DNA of 20,080 bases from assembly GCA_964555065.1 (NCBI GenBank), contig CAZKRB010000057.1:1-20080 (forward strand). The letters are read 5' to 3'. The DNA comes from Syntrophus sp964555065 (lineage in GTDB: Bacteria > Desulfobacterota > Syntrophia > Syntrophales > Syntrophaceae). The notes under the pieces are model-generated. The model saw only the letters and a program-made list of their open reading frames with translations, ran no database searches and was not told where the DNA came from. Positions 5,792 through 13,295 of this stretch are shown here, one piece after another (within the stretch, counting starts at the first letter, position 1; each line of letters opens with the position of its first letter). Both the position numbers and the translations under genes were made by a program.

Positions 5792-8497
5792 ATGGGAACT
5801 CTTCACCAATTGTTCAATCCCGGCAGCATTGCGCTGATCGGAGCCACGGATAGGGAAGACTCGGTCGGAAAGATCCTGCTTACGAACCTGCTCCAGGCAA
5901 AGGAGCGAAAGATCTTTCCGGTCAATCCGAAGAAAACCTCTCTCCTGGGGCGCCCCTGCTACGATAAGATTGCCGACATTCCCGAGCCCGTCGACCTGGC
6001 GGTGATCGTCACTCCGGCGCTGACGGTTCCGGGACTGGTGGAGGAGTGCGGCAGGGCGGGAGTCGGTGCACTGGTGATCATCTCGGCGGGTTTCAAGGAG
6101 ATCGGCGCGGCAGGAAAATCCCTGGAACGGCAGATCACCGCGGCGCGGAAGAAATACGGCCTGCGGATCCTGGGGCCCAATTGCCTGGGGTTCGTGAGGC
6201 CCAATGCCGGTCTGAACGCCACCTTCATGAGAACCAGCCCGCCGTCCGGGAACATCGCCTTCATCTCCCAGAGCGGCGCCCTGGGCAGCGCCATCCTGGA
6301 TTGGGCCGTCGACGAGCATGTCGGTTTCAGCATGTTCGCCTCCCTCGGTTCCATGATCGATGCGGACTTCGGCGATCTCATTGATTTTCTCGGCCAGGAC
6401 GAGGCGACGCGCAGCATCCTGCTCTACATGGAAGGGGTCGGCAATGCCAGGAAGTTCATGAGCGCCGCCCGGGCTTTTTCCATGCGCAAACCGATCATCG
6501 TCCTGAAGCCGGGGCGATTTTCCGAAAGCGCCCGGGCCGCCAGCTCCCACACCGGCGCCATGGCCGGGGACGATGCCATCTACGAGGCGGCCTTTAAGAG
6601 GGTCGGGGTGGTCCGGGTGAAAGACATCGCCGATCTCTTTGACGCGGCTGAAATTCTCGATTCCCGGAAACTCCCCATGGGGCCGAAGCTGGCCATCGTC
6701 ACCGCGGCCGGCGGGCCGGGCGTCATGGCCACCGACGCCCTGATCGAGCTCGGGGGAGAGCTTGCCGAACTCTCCGCCGCCAGTATCGAACAGTTGAACG
6801 CGTTCCTGCCGCCCTTCTGGAGCAGGGGGAATCCCGTCGATGTCCTGGGGGATGCCGATGCCTCCCGCTATGCCCGGGCGATCGAGGTCTGTCTGAAGGA
6901 TCCCGGGGTGGACGGCGTCCTTGCGATCTACGTGCCCCAGGATACCGCGGCGCCGGCGGAAGTGGCCCAGGCCATCATTAACCAGGCCGCTGATTCGTGG
7001 AAGCCGGTTCTGGCCGCCATGATGGGGGCCCGGAAGGTTCGGGGCGCCATGGAAACTCTGGGCCGGAACCGGATCCCAAATTATGAAACCCCGGAACAGG
7101 CGGTGCGGGCCTATCTCAACATGTATCAGGATGAGAGAAACATCGAACTGCTCTATGAGACCCCTGCCGAGTTGCCGGTGGAGGAAGCCCTTCAGCAGGA
7201 TCTGCTCAAAATCATCCAGACGATCCAGAAGGAAAAGGAGCGACTGAAAAGGTTCATTGCGCGGGCTCTCGGGGAGGGGAGAACCCTCCTCAACGAGGAT
7301 GAATCCAAACAGATCCTCGCCGCCTACGGGATTCCCACGACGGTCCCAACGCTCACCGCATCCGTGGAAGAGGCCGTTTCCGTCGCCCGGGGAATCGGCT
7401 ACCCCGTGGCGATCAAGATCGCGTCGCCGGATATCTCCCACAAGAGCGATGTCGGCGGCGTTGCGGTGGGGATCCTCTCCGACGATCAACTGAAGCAGGC
7501 CTATGAAGTCATGCTGAGGAAGGTCGGGCAGCGGGCGCCGGAGGCCCGGATCGAAGGCATTTCCGTGCAGAAGATGATCGATGGCATCGATTACGAACTC
7601 ATTCTCGGCTCCAAAAAGGACAAGGATTTCGGTTCCGTGATTCTCTTCGGGATGGGGGGAACTCTGGCGGAACTGATCCGGGATTTTTCCATCGGCCTGC
7701 CCCCGCTGAACGCGACGCTGGCCAAGAGGCTGATGGAGGATACCAAGGCGTACAAGCTCATCCAGGGGTGGCGCGGCAAACCGCCGGCCGACATGAAGGG
7801 ACTGAAAACGGCCCTGGTCCTCTTCTCCTACCTTCTCGTCGATTTTCCGGAAATCGCGGAGATCGACATCAATCCCTTAGCCATTGCGGGAGGGAAGGTG
7901 TGCGCCGTGGACGCCCGGATGATCCTCGATCCCGATTATCGGCCTTGCTCCGATCCCTATCCTCACCTGGTGATCACCCCCTATCCGGTAAAGTGGATCA
8001 GGCAAGTGGAATTGCCCGATGGCACAGAGATGATCTTGCGGCCGATCCGGCCCGAAGATGAGCCGCTGGAGCGGGAACTCCTTGCGAACCTGTCCGAAGA
8101 GTCCCGGCGAACCCGGTTCTTCTCGGCTTTCAAGAATGTCACCCACGAGTGGCTGGTCATGTTCTGCAATATCGACTATGATCGGCACATCGCCATGGTG
8201 GCGGAAATCAAAGAGCGGGGGGAGAAAAAAATCGTCGGCGTGGCGAGGCTCGTGATGGACCCGGAATTCAATTCCGGCGAGATTGCCGTGCTGGTCCACG
8301 ACCGGTTTCAGCGGAAAGGAATCGGTCGGAAACTCTGGGAAATCGTCATCCAGATCGGCCGGGAAAAAGGGCTGCACGAGATCTACGGCGAAGTGCTTTC
8401 GGAGAATGAAAAAATGCTCGGCCTCGGCAGAAAAACGGGATTTGCCACCGAACGTCTTCCCGACGGCGTGACCGGGATTCGCCTGAAGCTGAAGTAA
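5792..8497 (+). CDS. ADP-forming acyl-CoA synthetase / GNAT acetyltransferase fusion (Pat-like)
   Basis: This 901-residue protein has the architecture of the protein acetyltransferase Pat/PatZ (YfiQ). Its parts are a CoA-binding Rossmann domain (~1-130), succinyl-CoA-ligase-like domains (~150-450), an ATP-grasp domain (~490-710) and a C-terminal GNAT domain (~735-901). The GNAT acetyl-CoA loop is QRKGIG (840-845). The phospho-histidine of ADP-forming synthetases seems intact: SHTG at 252-255, His253. As recalled, enterobacterial Pat proteins have lost this His, so this protein may still make or use acyl-CoA with ATP/ADP as well as acetylate proteins. HKSDVGGV (550-557) and EIAEIDINPL (687-696) are typical of the ATP-grasp half. 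The frame is open from 5612 but overlaps ftsH there; ATG 5792, preceded by GGGAGGTG, begins with the standard LFNPGSIALIGA start. Substrate acyl group and acetylation target are unknown. CoaE follows 85 bases later. Confidence 0.9.
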   Translation: MGTLHQLFNPGSIALIGATDREDSVGKILLTNLLQAKERKIFPVNPKKTSLLGRPCYDKIADIPEPVDLAVIVTPALTVPGLVEECGRAGVGALVIISAGFKEIGAAGKSLERQITAARKKYGLRILGPNCLGFVRPNAGLNATFMRTSPPSGNIAFISQSGALGSAILDWAVDEHVGFSMFASLGSMIDADFGDLIDFLGQDEATRSILLYMEGVGNARKFMSAARAFSMRKPIIVLKPGRFSESARAASSHTGAMAGDDAIYEAAFKRVGVVRVKDIADLFDAAEILDSRKLPMGPKLAIVTAAGGPGVMATDALIELGGELAELSAASIEQLNAFLPPFWSRGNPVDVLGDADASRYARAIEVCLKDPGVDGVLAIYVPQDTAAPAEVAQAIINQAADSWKPVLAAMMGARKVRGAMETLGRNRIPNYETPEQAVRAYLNMYQDERNIELLYETPAELPVEEALQQDLLKIIQTIQKEKERLKRFIARALGEGRTLLNEDESKQILAAYGIPTTVPTLTASVEEAVSVARGIGYPVAIKIASPDISHKSDVGGVAVGILSDDQLKQAYEVMLRKVGQRAPEARIEGISVQKMIDGIDYELILGSKKDKDFGSVILFGMGGTLAELIRDFSIGLPPLNATLAKRLMEDTKAYKLIQGWRGKPPADMKGLKTALVLFSYLLVDFPEIAEIDINPLAIAGGKVCAVDARMILDPDYRPCSDPYPHLVITPYPVKWIRQVELPDGTEMILRPIRPEDEPLERELLANLSEESRRTRFFSAFKNVTHEWLVMFCNIDYDRHIAMVAEIKERGEKKIVGVARLVMDPEFNSGEIAVLVHDRFQRKGIGRKLWEIVIQIGREKGLHEIYGEVLSENEKMLGLGRKTGFATERLPDGVTGIRLKLK

Positions 8498-8582
8498 AGG
8501 CGAGGCGTGGCGGTAGGATGGGGCATGCGTAAGGGCAAGGTTTTCATTGCCGGGAGCCGGTCTGGTGTGATAGGAGGGGCCC

Positions 8583-9206
8583 ATGTTGAATATCGGTCTG
8601 ACAGGCAGCATTTCCTGCGGAAAATCCACGGTCGCCCAGATGCTTCAGGAGAAGGGGGCGTTCCTTATCGACTTCGACCGCCTTGCCCACGAGGTGGAGG
8701 AGCCGGATCAGCCAGGCTGGCGGGGCGTCGTCGAGGCCTTCGGCCCGGAAATCCTGCGGGCGGACCGGACGATCGACCGGGCTCGCCTGGGGGCCATCGT
8801 CTTTGCCGACCGCGGCAAACTGGAAGCGCTCAACCGGATTGTTCATCCGGCGGTTTACCAGGCGTGGCAGCGGCGGCTGGCGGAGATTCGGGCAAACCGA
8901 CCCGATGCCATCGTCATCTCCGATTTTCCCCTGTTCATCGAGCTGGGCAGGCAGGAGACCGTGGATCTGGTCATGCTGGTGTACGTCCCCCGGGAGGAGC
9001 AGATCCGCCGCCTCAGGCTGAGAAACGGCTTCAATGCCGAAGAGGCGCTTCAGAGGGTCAATGCCCAGATGTCCATCGAGGATAAGGTGGACTTTGCCGA
9101 CATCGTGGTGAACAATTCCGGCCCACGGGAAGAAACGCGGGCGTTCATAGAGAAAATCTGGCCCCAGCTGCTGGAGCGGGAGCGGCGGCTGCGGGAATCC
9201 GCCTGA
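8583..9206 (+). CDS. coaE: Dephospho-CoA kinase
   Basis: CoaE phosphorylates the 3'-hydroxyl of the ribose of dephospho-CoA, the last step of coenzyme A synthesis in the cytoplasm. The 207-residue length is normal. The P-loop is GSISCGKST (8-16), the conserved acidic substrate-binding segment is DFDRLAHEV (31-39), the core strand-loop is VISDFPLFIE (111-120), and the family signature near the end is QMSIEDKVDFAD (162-173) followed by VVNNSG (175-180). GGAGG just upstream supports ATG 8583. It lies 85 bases after the acyl-CoA synthetase gene on the same strand and may share its transcript, which would put two CoA-related genes together. It converges with the sugar-kinase gene on the minus strand. 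Confidence 0.94.
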   Translation: MLNIGLTGSISCGKSTVAQMLQEKGAFLIDFDRLAHEVEEPDQPGWRGVVEAFGPEILRADRTIDRARLGAIVFADRGKLEALNRIVHPAVYQAWQRRLAEIRANRPDAIVISDFPLFIELGRQETVDLVMLVYVPREEQIRRLRLRNGFNAEEALQRVNAQMSIEDKVDFADIVVNNSGPREETRAFIEKIWPQLLERERRLRESA

Positions 9207-9243
9207 TACCTTTCCGGTCAGAGAATCCAATCAGGAGTTCGCG

Positions 9244-10308
9244 TTATCCGCTGCGCAGAAACAGGCGGACGCCTTGCCGGTCAGGCAAGGGAAGTGTTCC
9301 GGCAGGACAGGAAAAGCGGTAAGCTCCCTGTGAACGGGGCGCGGGCAAGGGGCCGTCCGGAGTCAGGAATCTCCTGTTGGACCAGGAAATCGTCCCTCCT
9401 TGATTTCTTCCCTGGTTGGAATTCCCTTCCTCCCCCCCCGGCTGGAGACTCACCCGGGCCGCCGCCCAGGCGGCAAAATCGAGACACGTGTCCCATTCCC
9501 ACCGCTGAACCAGCCCGAAGATGAATCCGCCGTGAAAGACGTCGCCGCAGCCCGTCGTGTCCACCACAGCGACGGGATAGGCCGGTTTCCGGAGCGTCGT
9601 CGCGCCGTAGCGGGCCACGTAGCCGGCTGCTCCCAGGGTCACAACGGCGAGTCGCGGACCCTTTTCGAGGAGGAGGGCGCAGGCGTCCAGGGGGTCTCCG
9701 TTTCCCGTCAGCCGGCGGGCAAAGGGCTCTGAGGCGATGAAGTAATCGCTCAAGGCGGCCAGCTCCAGCATCCCTTCCCGGAGAGTTCCGGCATCCACCA
9801 CGACGGGAACCCCGGCCTGCCTGGCCGTTCGGGCGGCCTGGAGAGAGGCCTCGATGTGCAGCCCGTCGGTGTGCAGAACCGCCGCCTCGCGGATTTTCCG
9901 GACGGGGAGTTCCTCCGGCTGAAAAGGACGGCCCGTAGGACGCCGCCAGAAGATGGTCCTGTGCCCGGAACCGGGTTCAACAGCGATGAAGGCAAACTGG
10001 GAGGCGCTTCCGGGGCGGACGATCAGGCAGGACGTATCAATGCCCTCTTCCCGGAGCGAGGTTTCGATGGCGTGGCCAAAGGAATCGTCGCCGATGATGC
10101 CGGCAAAGGAGCAGCGCAGCCCCCAGCGGGACAGGGCCACCAGCGCCGTGGCGACGGGGCCGCCTCCCTGAATCACCAGCCCGGAGAATTCGCATTTGGA
10201 GTCGGGTGGCGGGTAGGCGGGAATCTGTCCCAGATAATCCAGGGAGCATTGCCCGAGGCCGAAGATCCGGGCTGGGGTAGGAGGCGCTGCGGGCAGGGGG
10301 GTGGACAT
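9244..10308 (-). CDS. PfkB-family carbohydrate kinase with a C-terminal frameshift
   Basis: PfkB-family (ribokinase-like) enzymes phosphorylate sugars or nucleosides using ATP. Visible marks are the early GLGQCSLD strand, GGGPVATALVALSRWG (48-63), GDDSFG (73-78), VVVDAGTLREGM (169-180) and the anion-hole/catalytic signature DTTGCGDVFHGGF (250-262; Asp256 the likely base). Substrate cannot be assigned. After PGG (residues 290-292) the frame as given continues for 62 atypical residues to 9244. If the run of eight Gs on the coding strand (9432-9439) had seven, the protein would continue RKGIPTREEIKEG, a normal PfkB ending, and stop at 9363 with 314 residues, the usual family length. So this copy is frameshifted, phase-off, or contains a sequencing error. 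ATG 10308 (AGAGGA upstream) is preferred over the in-frame ATG 10338, which has no ribosome binding site. It lies opposite coaE and diverges from folD. Confidence 0.85.
   Translation of the reverse strand: MSTPLPAAPPTPARIFGLGQCSLDYLGQIPAYPPPDSKCEFSGLVIQGGGPVATALVALSRWGLRCSFAGIIGDDSFGHAIETSLREEGIDTSCLIVRPGSASQFAFIAVEPGSGHRTIFWRRPTGRPFQPEELPVRKIREAAVLHTDGLHIEASLQAARTARQAGVPVVVDAGTLREGMLELAALSDYFIASEPFARRLTGNGDPLDACALLLEKGPRLAVVTLGAAGYVARYGATTLRKPAYPVAVVDTTGCGDVFHGGFIFGLVQRWEWDTCLDFAAWAAARVSLQPGGEEGNSNQGRNQGGTISWSNRRFLTPDGPLPAPRSQGAYRFSCPAGTLPLPDRQGVRLFLRSG
9272..9290. terminator. Hairpin in the convergent coaE / sugar-kinase gap
   Basis: CCTTGCC (9272-9278) and GGCAAGG (9284-9290) form a perfect 7-base stem with a 5-base loop, 66 bases past the coaE stop. 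There is no strong T-run on either side. Its position suits a bidirectional end for two converging genes, but only if the sugar-kinase gene really stops at 9363. As sequenced, that gene's reading frame runs through this hairpin. Confidence 0.4.
9432..9439. repeat. Eight-base C/G homopolymer at the sugar-kinase frameshift
   Basis: Eight consecutive C on the plus strand (G on the coding strand) lie exactly where the PfkB reading frame leaves its family-like C-terminus. One base fewer restores the expected ending in the correct frame. Such tracts are classic sites of slipped-strand variation and of sequencing error. Confidence 0.8.
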
Positions 10309-10476
10309 GGATTTTTCCTCTGCGTGTTCTGCCGTCATGTTCCCCGGCCTGAGAAAGGGAGTTGGCGGCCGTTTCCGGGGAGGGGAGCGAGGACTCCGGA
10401 GAATAGCTCCCGGGCATCCTCGGGTTCAGGGAATTCAGACGTAACCCTACACGATTTTCCCGCCGGCTCAAAGCTT

Positions 10477-10502
10477 AAAAAAGCCCGTCCTGCAAGCGGG
10501 GC
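10477..10502 (-). terminator. Weak minus-strand terminator-like hairpin upstream of the sugar kinase
   Basis: Read on the minus strand, GCCC plus G pairs with CGGGC with one bulged base and a ~9-base loop, followed by six T (10482 down to 10477). The stem is short. It could stop leftward transcripts or act as an attenuator in the kinase leader. Confidence 0.25.
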
Positions 10503-10551
10503 GGTTTTACAGAGCGGATTCAAGCCATCAGAGGGCTTTGCCAGATAGGCC

Positions 10552-10580
10552 TTGACTCGGTAAAGGTGAACTGGTACACG
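10552..10580 (+). promoter_or_regulatory. Candidate sigma-70-type promoter for folD
   Basis: TTGACT (10552-10557), a 17-base spacer and TACACG (10575-10580). The -35 is close to consensus; the -10 is poor. It would give a leader of about 140 bases that includes the small ORF before folD. Confidence 0.35.
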
Positions 10581-10644
10581 ACTTATCCTTCAGGAAGGAA
10601 AGCAGAATGATGAAGGATAATGCAGTCTTCAAGGGAGGTCGGTC

Positions 10645-10719
10645 ATGCTGTTCCCGGGTATGCCGAGCCTTTTCCTTGAGGTCGGAGAGGCAACAACGAT
10701 TTGGCGGAATCAACGGTAA
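10645..10719 (+). CDS. Possible 24-residue leader peptide upstream of folD
   Basis: A short ORF starts at ATG 10645 with an unusually good ribosome binding site (AAGGGAGGT, 5 bases before the ATG) and ends at TAA 10717-10719, nine bases before the folD ATG. The stop codon overlaps the folD ribosome binding site (AAGGAG, 10718-10723), an arrangement expected for translational coupling. The peptide (MLFPGMPSLFLEVGE then ATTIWRNQR) has no run of one regulatory amino acid and no recognised family. It could be a leader peptide controlling folD, a short protein, or chance; the ribosome binding site is the only strong evidence. Confidence 0.3.
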   Translation: MLFPGMPSLFLEVGEATTIWRNQR

Positions 10720-10728
10720 GGAGCTGAA

Positions 10729-11610
10729 ATGGCGGCGATCATTCTTCGTGGCAACGAACTCGCCCAGGAGATCCGGGAGGATCTGAAAAGGGAAGTAGCC
10801 GGGCTGAAAACTCAGGGGGTGGTCCCGGGGCTGGTGACGATTCTGGTCGGAGAGGACCCCGCTTCCATGAGTTATGTCTCTGCCAAGCAGAATGCGGCCC
10901 ATCAGCTGGGTTTTCATTCCCTCCAGGAAAATCGGCCGGCGGACATCCCCGAATCCACCCTCCTGGAACTCATCGCCTGCTACAACCGCGATCCCCAAAT
11001 CCACGGGATTCTCGTCCAGCTTCCTCTCCCGGCGCATATCAGCGAACAGAATATCCTCTACGCCATCGATCCGAAGAAGGATGTGGACGCCTTTCATCCC
11101 TTCAATGTCGGCAAACTCATGATCGGACAGCCGGACTTCCTCCCCTGCACCCCGGCGGGTATTCAACAGCTGATCATCCGGTCCGGCGTCCCCATCGACG
11201 GCGCCGAAGTCGTCGTCGTGGGGCGGTCGAACATCGTGGGAAAGCCCATCGCCAATATGCTGCTGCAGAAACGGAACGGGGCCAATGCCACGGTGACGAT
11301 CTGCCATACGGGAACGCGGGACATCGCCTTCCATACCCGCCGGGCGGATATCCTCATCGTGGCGGCGGGCAAACCCAAAGCGATTACAGCCGACATGGTC
11401 AAGGAAGGTGCGGTTGTCATCGACGTGGGGGTGAACCGGATCGGGGTCACCGCGGAGGGCAAGGCGAAACTCTGCGGAGATGTGGATTTCGAATCTGTCC
11501 GGGAAAAAGCGGGTGCGATTACCCCTGTCCCCGGCGGGGTCGGGCCGATGACGATCACCATGCTGATGGTCAATACGCTGAAGGCGGCCAACCTGGCGGC
11601 CGGGCTGTGA
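10729..11610 (+). CDS. folD: Bifunctional methylenetetrahydrofolate dehydrogenase / methenyltetrahydrofolate cyclohydrolase
   Basis: FolD interconverts 5,10-methylene-, methenyl- and 10-formyl-tetrahydrofolate with NADP(H) or NAD(H). All family marks are present in a normal 293-residue length: catalytic Tyr49-xxx-Lys53 (YVSAK), GILVQLPLP (93-101), KDVDAFHP (117-124, Asp120), PCTPAGI (139-145), the Rossmann loop VVGRSNIVGKP (163-173), and the final VTPVPGGVGPMT-like segment (ITPVPGGVGPMT, 264-275). ATG 10729 has AAGGAG at 10718-10723. The next gene, a methylenetetrahydrofolate reductase, begins 69 bases downstream and carries out the following step on the same C1 unit, so the two probably form an operon for the methyl branch of acetyl-CoA synthesis or oxidation as well as for biosynthesis. 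Confidence 0.96.
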   Translation: MAAIILRGNELAQEIREDLKREVAGLKTQGVVPGLVTILVGEDPASMSYVSAKQNAAHQLGFHSLQENRPADIPESTLLELIACYNRDPQIHGILVQLPLPAHISEQNILYAIDPKKDVDAFHPFNVGKLMIGQPDFLPCTPAGIQQLIIRSGVPIDGAEVVVVGRSNIVGKPIANMLLQKRNGANATVTICHTGTRDIAFHTRRADILIVAAGKPKAITADMVKEGAVVIDVGVNRIGVTAEGKAKLCGDVDFESVREKAGAITPVPGGVGPMTITMLMVNTLKAANLAAGL

Positions 11611-11678
11611 GAAAAGGGAATCAACCGTTGAGGGCGCCGGTGCGGCAGGGACCGGGGATAGGGCCGGGGAGCTGAACG

Positions 11679-13253
11679 TTGGAGAAGAGCTTTGAAAAAT
11701 CCCTGCTGGATCGCTCCGTCATGACGGTCACCTGGGAACTGGTGCCGGGGCGGGGAGCGCGGGAAAAGGCGCAGGAAAAGGTCCTGCTGGAAGCGCAAAA
11801 GGCGGCTGGGGGAGGAAAAGTCCAAGCCGTATCCCTCACCGACAATCCCGGCGGACAACCGGCTCTGGCGCCGGAGTCTCTTGCTTCCGAAATCCAGGCG
11901 CTGGGCGTCGAGCCTCTGGTTCACTTCACCTGCAAGGACAAAAACCGCAGTCAGATCGAGAGTCAGTTATACGCCCTGGAAAGGGCGGGGATCCGAAATC
12001 TACTGGTCATGTCGGGCGATTACCCCGTTTCCGGCTTTCAGGGGCGTCCCCGCCCGGTTTTCGACCTCGATCCCATCCATGTGCTGCAACTGATCCGGGC
12101 CATGAACGGGGGGCTGGAGGTCCCTTCTCCGAAGGGGGCCGAGAGACTCCAATCGAGTGCTTTCTTCGCGGGCGCGGTGGTCTCGCCCTTCAAGGAGACC
12201 GAGGCGGAGCTGCTGGGCCAGTACGGCAAACTGGGGAAAAAGCTTGCCGGCGGCGCCGGGTTCATCATCACCCAGCTCGGCTATGATGTCCGCAAATTTC
12301 ATGAGCTCCTCCAATACCTGAGGCGGCAGGACCTGGACGTTCCCCTTATTGGAAACATTTTTGTCCTGACCTACCCCGCCGCCAGGCTGATGAAGGAAAA
12401 CCGCCTGCCGGGATGCGTCGTGACGGAGGGGTTGCTGGCGGAGCTCGAGCGGGAGCGGAGTCTGCCCGATAAAGGCGTGGAGGCGAGGCTGCTGCGGGCG
12501 GCAAAGATGTATGCCCTGCTGAAGGGAATGGGATTCAGCGGCGTCCATATCGGCGGTCATCCGCTGACCTATGAGCACGTCGAGGCGATCATCGAAAAGG
12601 GGGAAGAGCTGAGCCCTTCCTGGGAGACACTGGTTCCCGAATTTCACCATCCCCTTCCCGGCGGCTTCTACTATTTTGCCGGGGATCCGGGCAGCGGGCT
12701 GAACCGCTCCCTGCCGGCTGAACCGGAAAACCGCGCCTTCGACCTGCCGGTGTCGAGCCGGGCCTTGTACCGATTTTCCCGCTTCTGTCACAACCTGTTC
12801 TTCGAGCCGGGGAAGAGGGGCTTTGCCCTGATGCGCCGCCTGGCCTTCCGGGTAAAGGGCTCTCCGCTGGAAAAGCCGCTGCACAAAGTGGAGTACCTGG
12901 CGAAAACACTGCTCTATGGATGCCGCGACTGCGGCGACTGCGGCCTGGTGGACGTGGCCTTTCTCTGCCCCATGTCCCAGTGCCCCAAGCAGCAGCGCAA
13001 CGGCCCCTGCGGAGGGAGTTGCCAGGGCTGGTGCGAGGTCTACCCCGGCCGGCAGAAGTGCATCTACGTGACGGCCCATGCCCTGCTGAAGAGCGATGGG
13101 CGGGAGCGTCTGGTGACGGTTTCGACGCCGCCCTGCAACTGGGACCTGGATTCGTCCTCGGCCTGGCTGAATTACTTTCTGGGAAAGGATCACACGGCAA
13201 AGCGGCTGGGCATAAAAGAAAGCGCCGGCGAGCCGGAAACATCAGGCGAATAG
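11679..13253 (+). CDS. Methylenetetrahydrofolate reductase with C-terminal MetV-like zinc domain
   Basis: The 524-residue protein joins a MetF-type TIM barrel (~14-310) to a Cys-rich MTHFR_C domain (~360-480), as found in MetV of acetogens. Barrel marks include TWELVPGRG (18-26), VSLTDNPGG (51-59), LVHFTCKDKNR (80-90), LLVMSGDYP (108-116, usual LxLxGDxP) and FIITQLGYD (195-203). The tail carries Cys415, 418, 421, 430, 435, 444, 448, 452 and 461, including RNGPCGGS (440-447) and CEVYP (452-456). In acetogens MetF and MetV are separate polypeptides, so this is a fused arrangement; the electron donor may be ferredoxin-linked rather than NADH, which is inference. The start is TTG 11679 (GGGGAG upstream); ATG at residue 15 is a less likely alternative because it would cut into the barrel start. 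It follows folD on the same strand. Confidence 0.9.
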   Translation: MEKSFEKSLLDRSVMTVTWELVPGRGAREKAQEKVLLEAQKAAGGGKVQAVSLTDNPGGQPALAPESLASEIQALGVEPLVHFTCKDKNRSQIESQLYALERAGIRNLLVMSGDYPVSGFQGRPRPVFDLDPIHVLQLIRAMNGGLEVPSPKGAERLQSSAFFAGAVVSPFKETEAELLGQYGKLGKKLAGGAGFIITQLGYDVRKFHELLQYLRRQDLDVPLIGNIFVLTYPAARLMKENRLPGCVVTEGLLAELERERSLPDKGVEARLLRAAKMYALLKGMGFSGVHIGGHPLTYEHVEAIIEKGEELSPSWETLVPEFHHPLPGGFYYFAGDPGSGLNRSLPAEPENRAFDLPVSSRALYRFSRFCHNLFFEPGKRGFALMRRLAFRVKGSPLEKPLHKVEYLAKTLLYGCRDCGDCGLVDVAFLCPMSQCPKQQRNGPCGGSCQGWCEVYPGRQKCIYVTAHALLKSDGRERLVTVSTPPCNWDLDSSSAWLNYFLGKDHTAKRLGIKESAGEPETSGE

Positions 13254-13295
13254 CGGAAAGCGAGCCGATCCTGTCCTAACCCGCCTTTTCGGCGC

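Larger units (their letters stand above)
10309..10728. other. 420-base divergent intergenic region between sugar kinase and folD
   Basis: No conventional gene is seen. It holds a candidate folD promoter (10552-10580), a possible 24-codon leader ORF (10645-10719), and a minus-oriented hairpin with a T-run (10477-10502). Several longer frames crossing it overlap folD or the kinase and look non-coding. Confidence 0.5.

Noticed and set aside
5711..7489. A 592-codon open frame on the minus strand
   Set aside because: It lies wholly antisense to the acyl-CoA synthetase gene, has low-complexity Gly/Asp/His-rich composition typical of the antisense frame of GC-rich genes, and no recognisable domain.
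10606..10790. Plus-strand frame starting at ATGATG 10606
   Set aside because: It runs into folD in the wrong frame, with Arg/Ser-rich composition; the shorter ORF at 10645 has a much better ribosome binding site and a meaningful stop position.
10528..11334. A 268-codon minus-strand frame spanning the folD upstream region
   Set aside because: Mostly antisense to folD, with no recognisable domain and no ribosome binding site.
12000..13193. A 397-codon minus-strand frame opposite the reductase gene
   Set aside because: Shadow of a well-supported gene; no motif, no ribosome binding site, composition typical of antisense frames.
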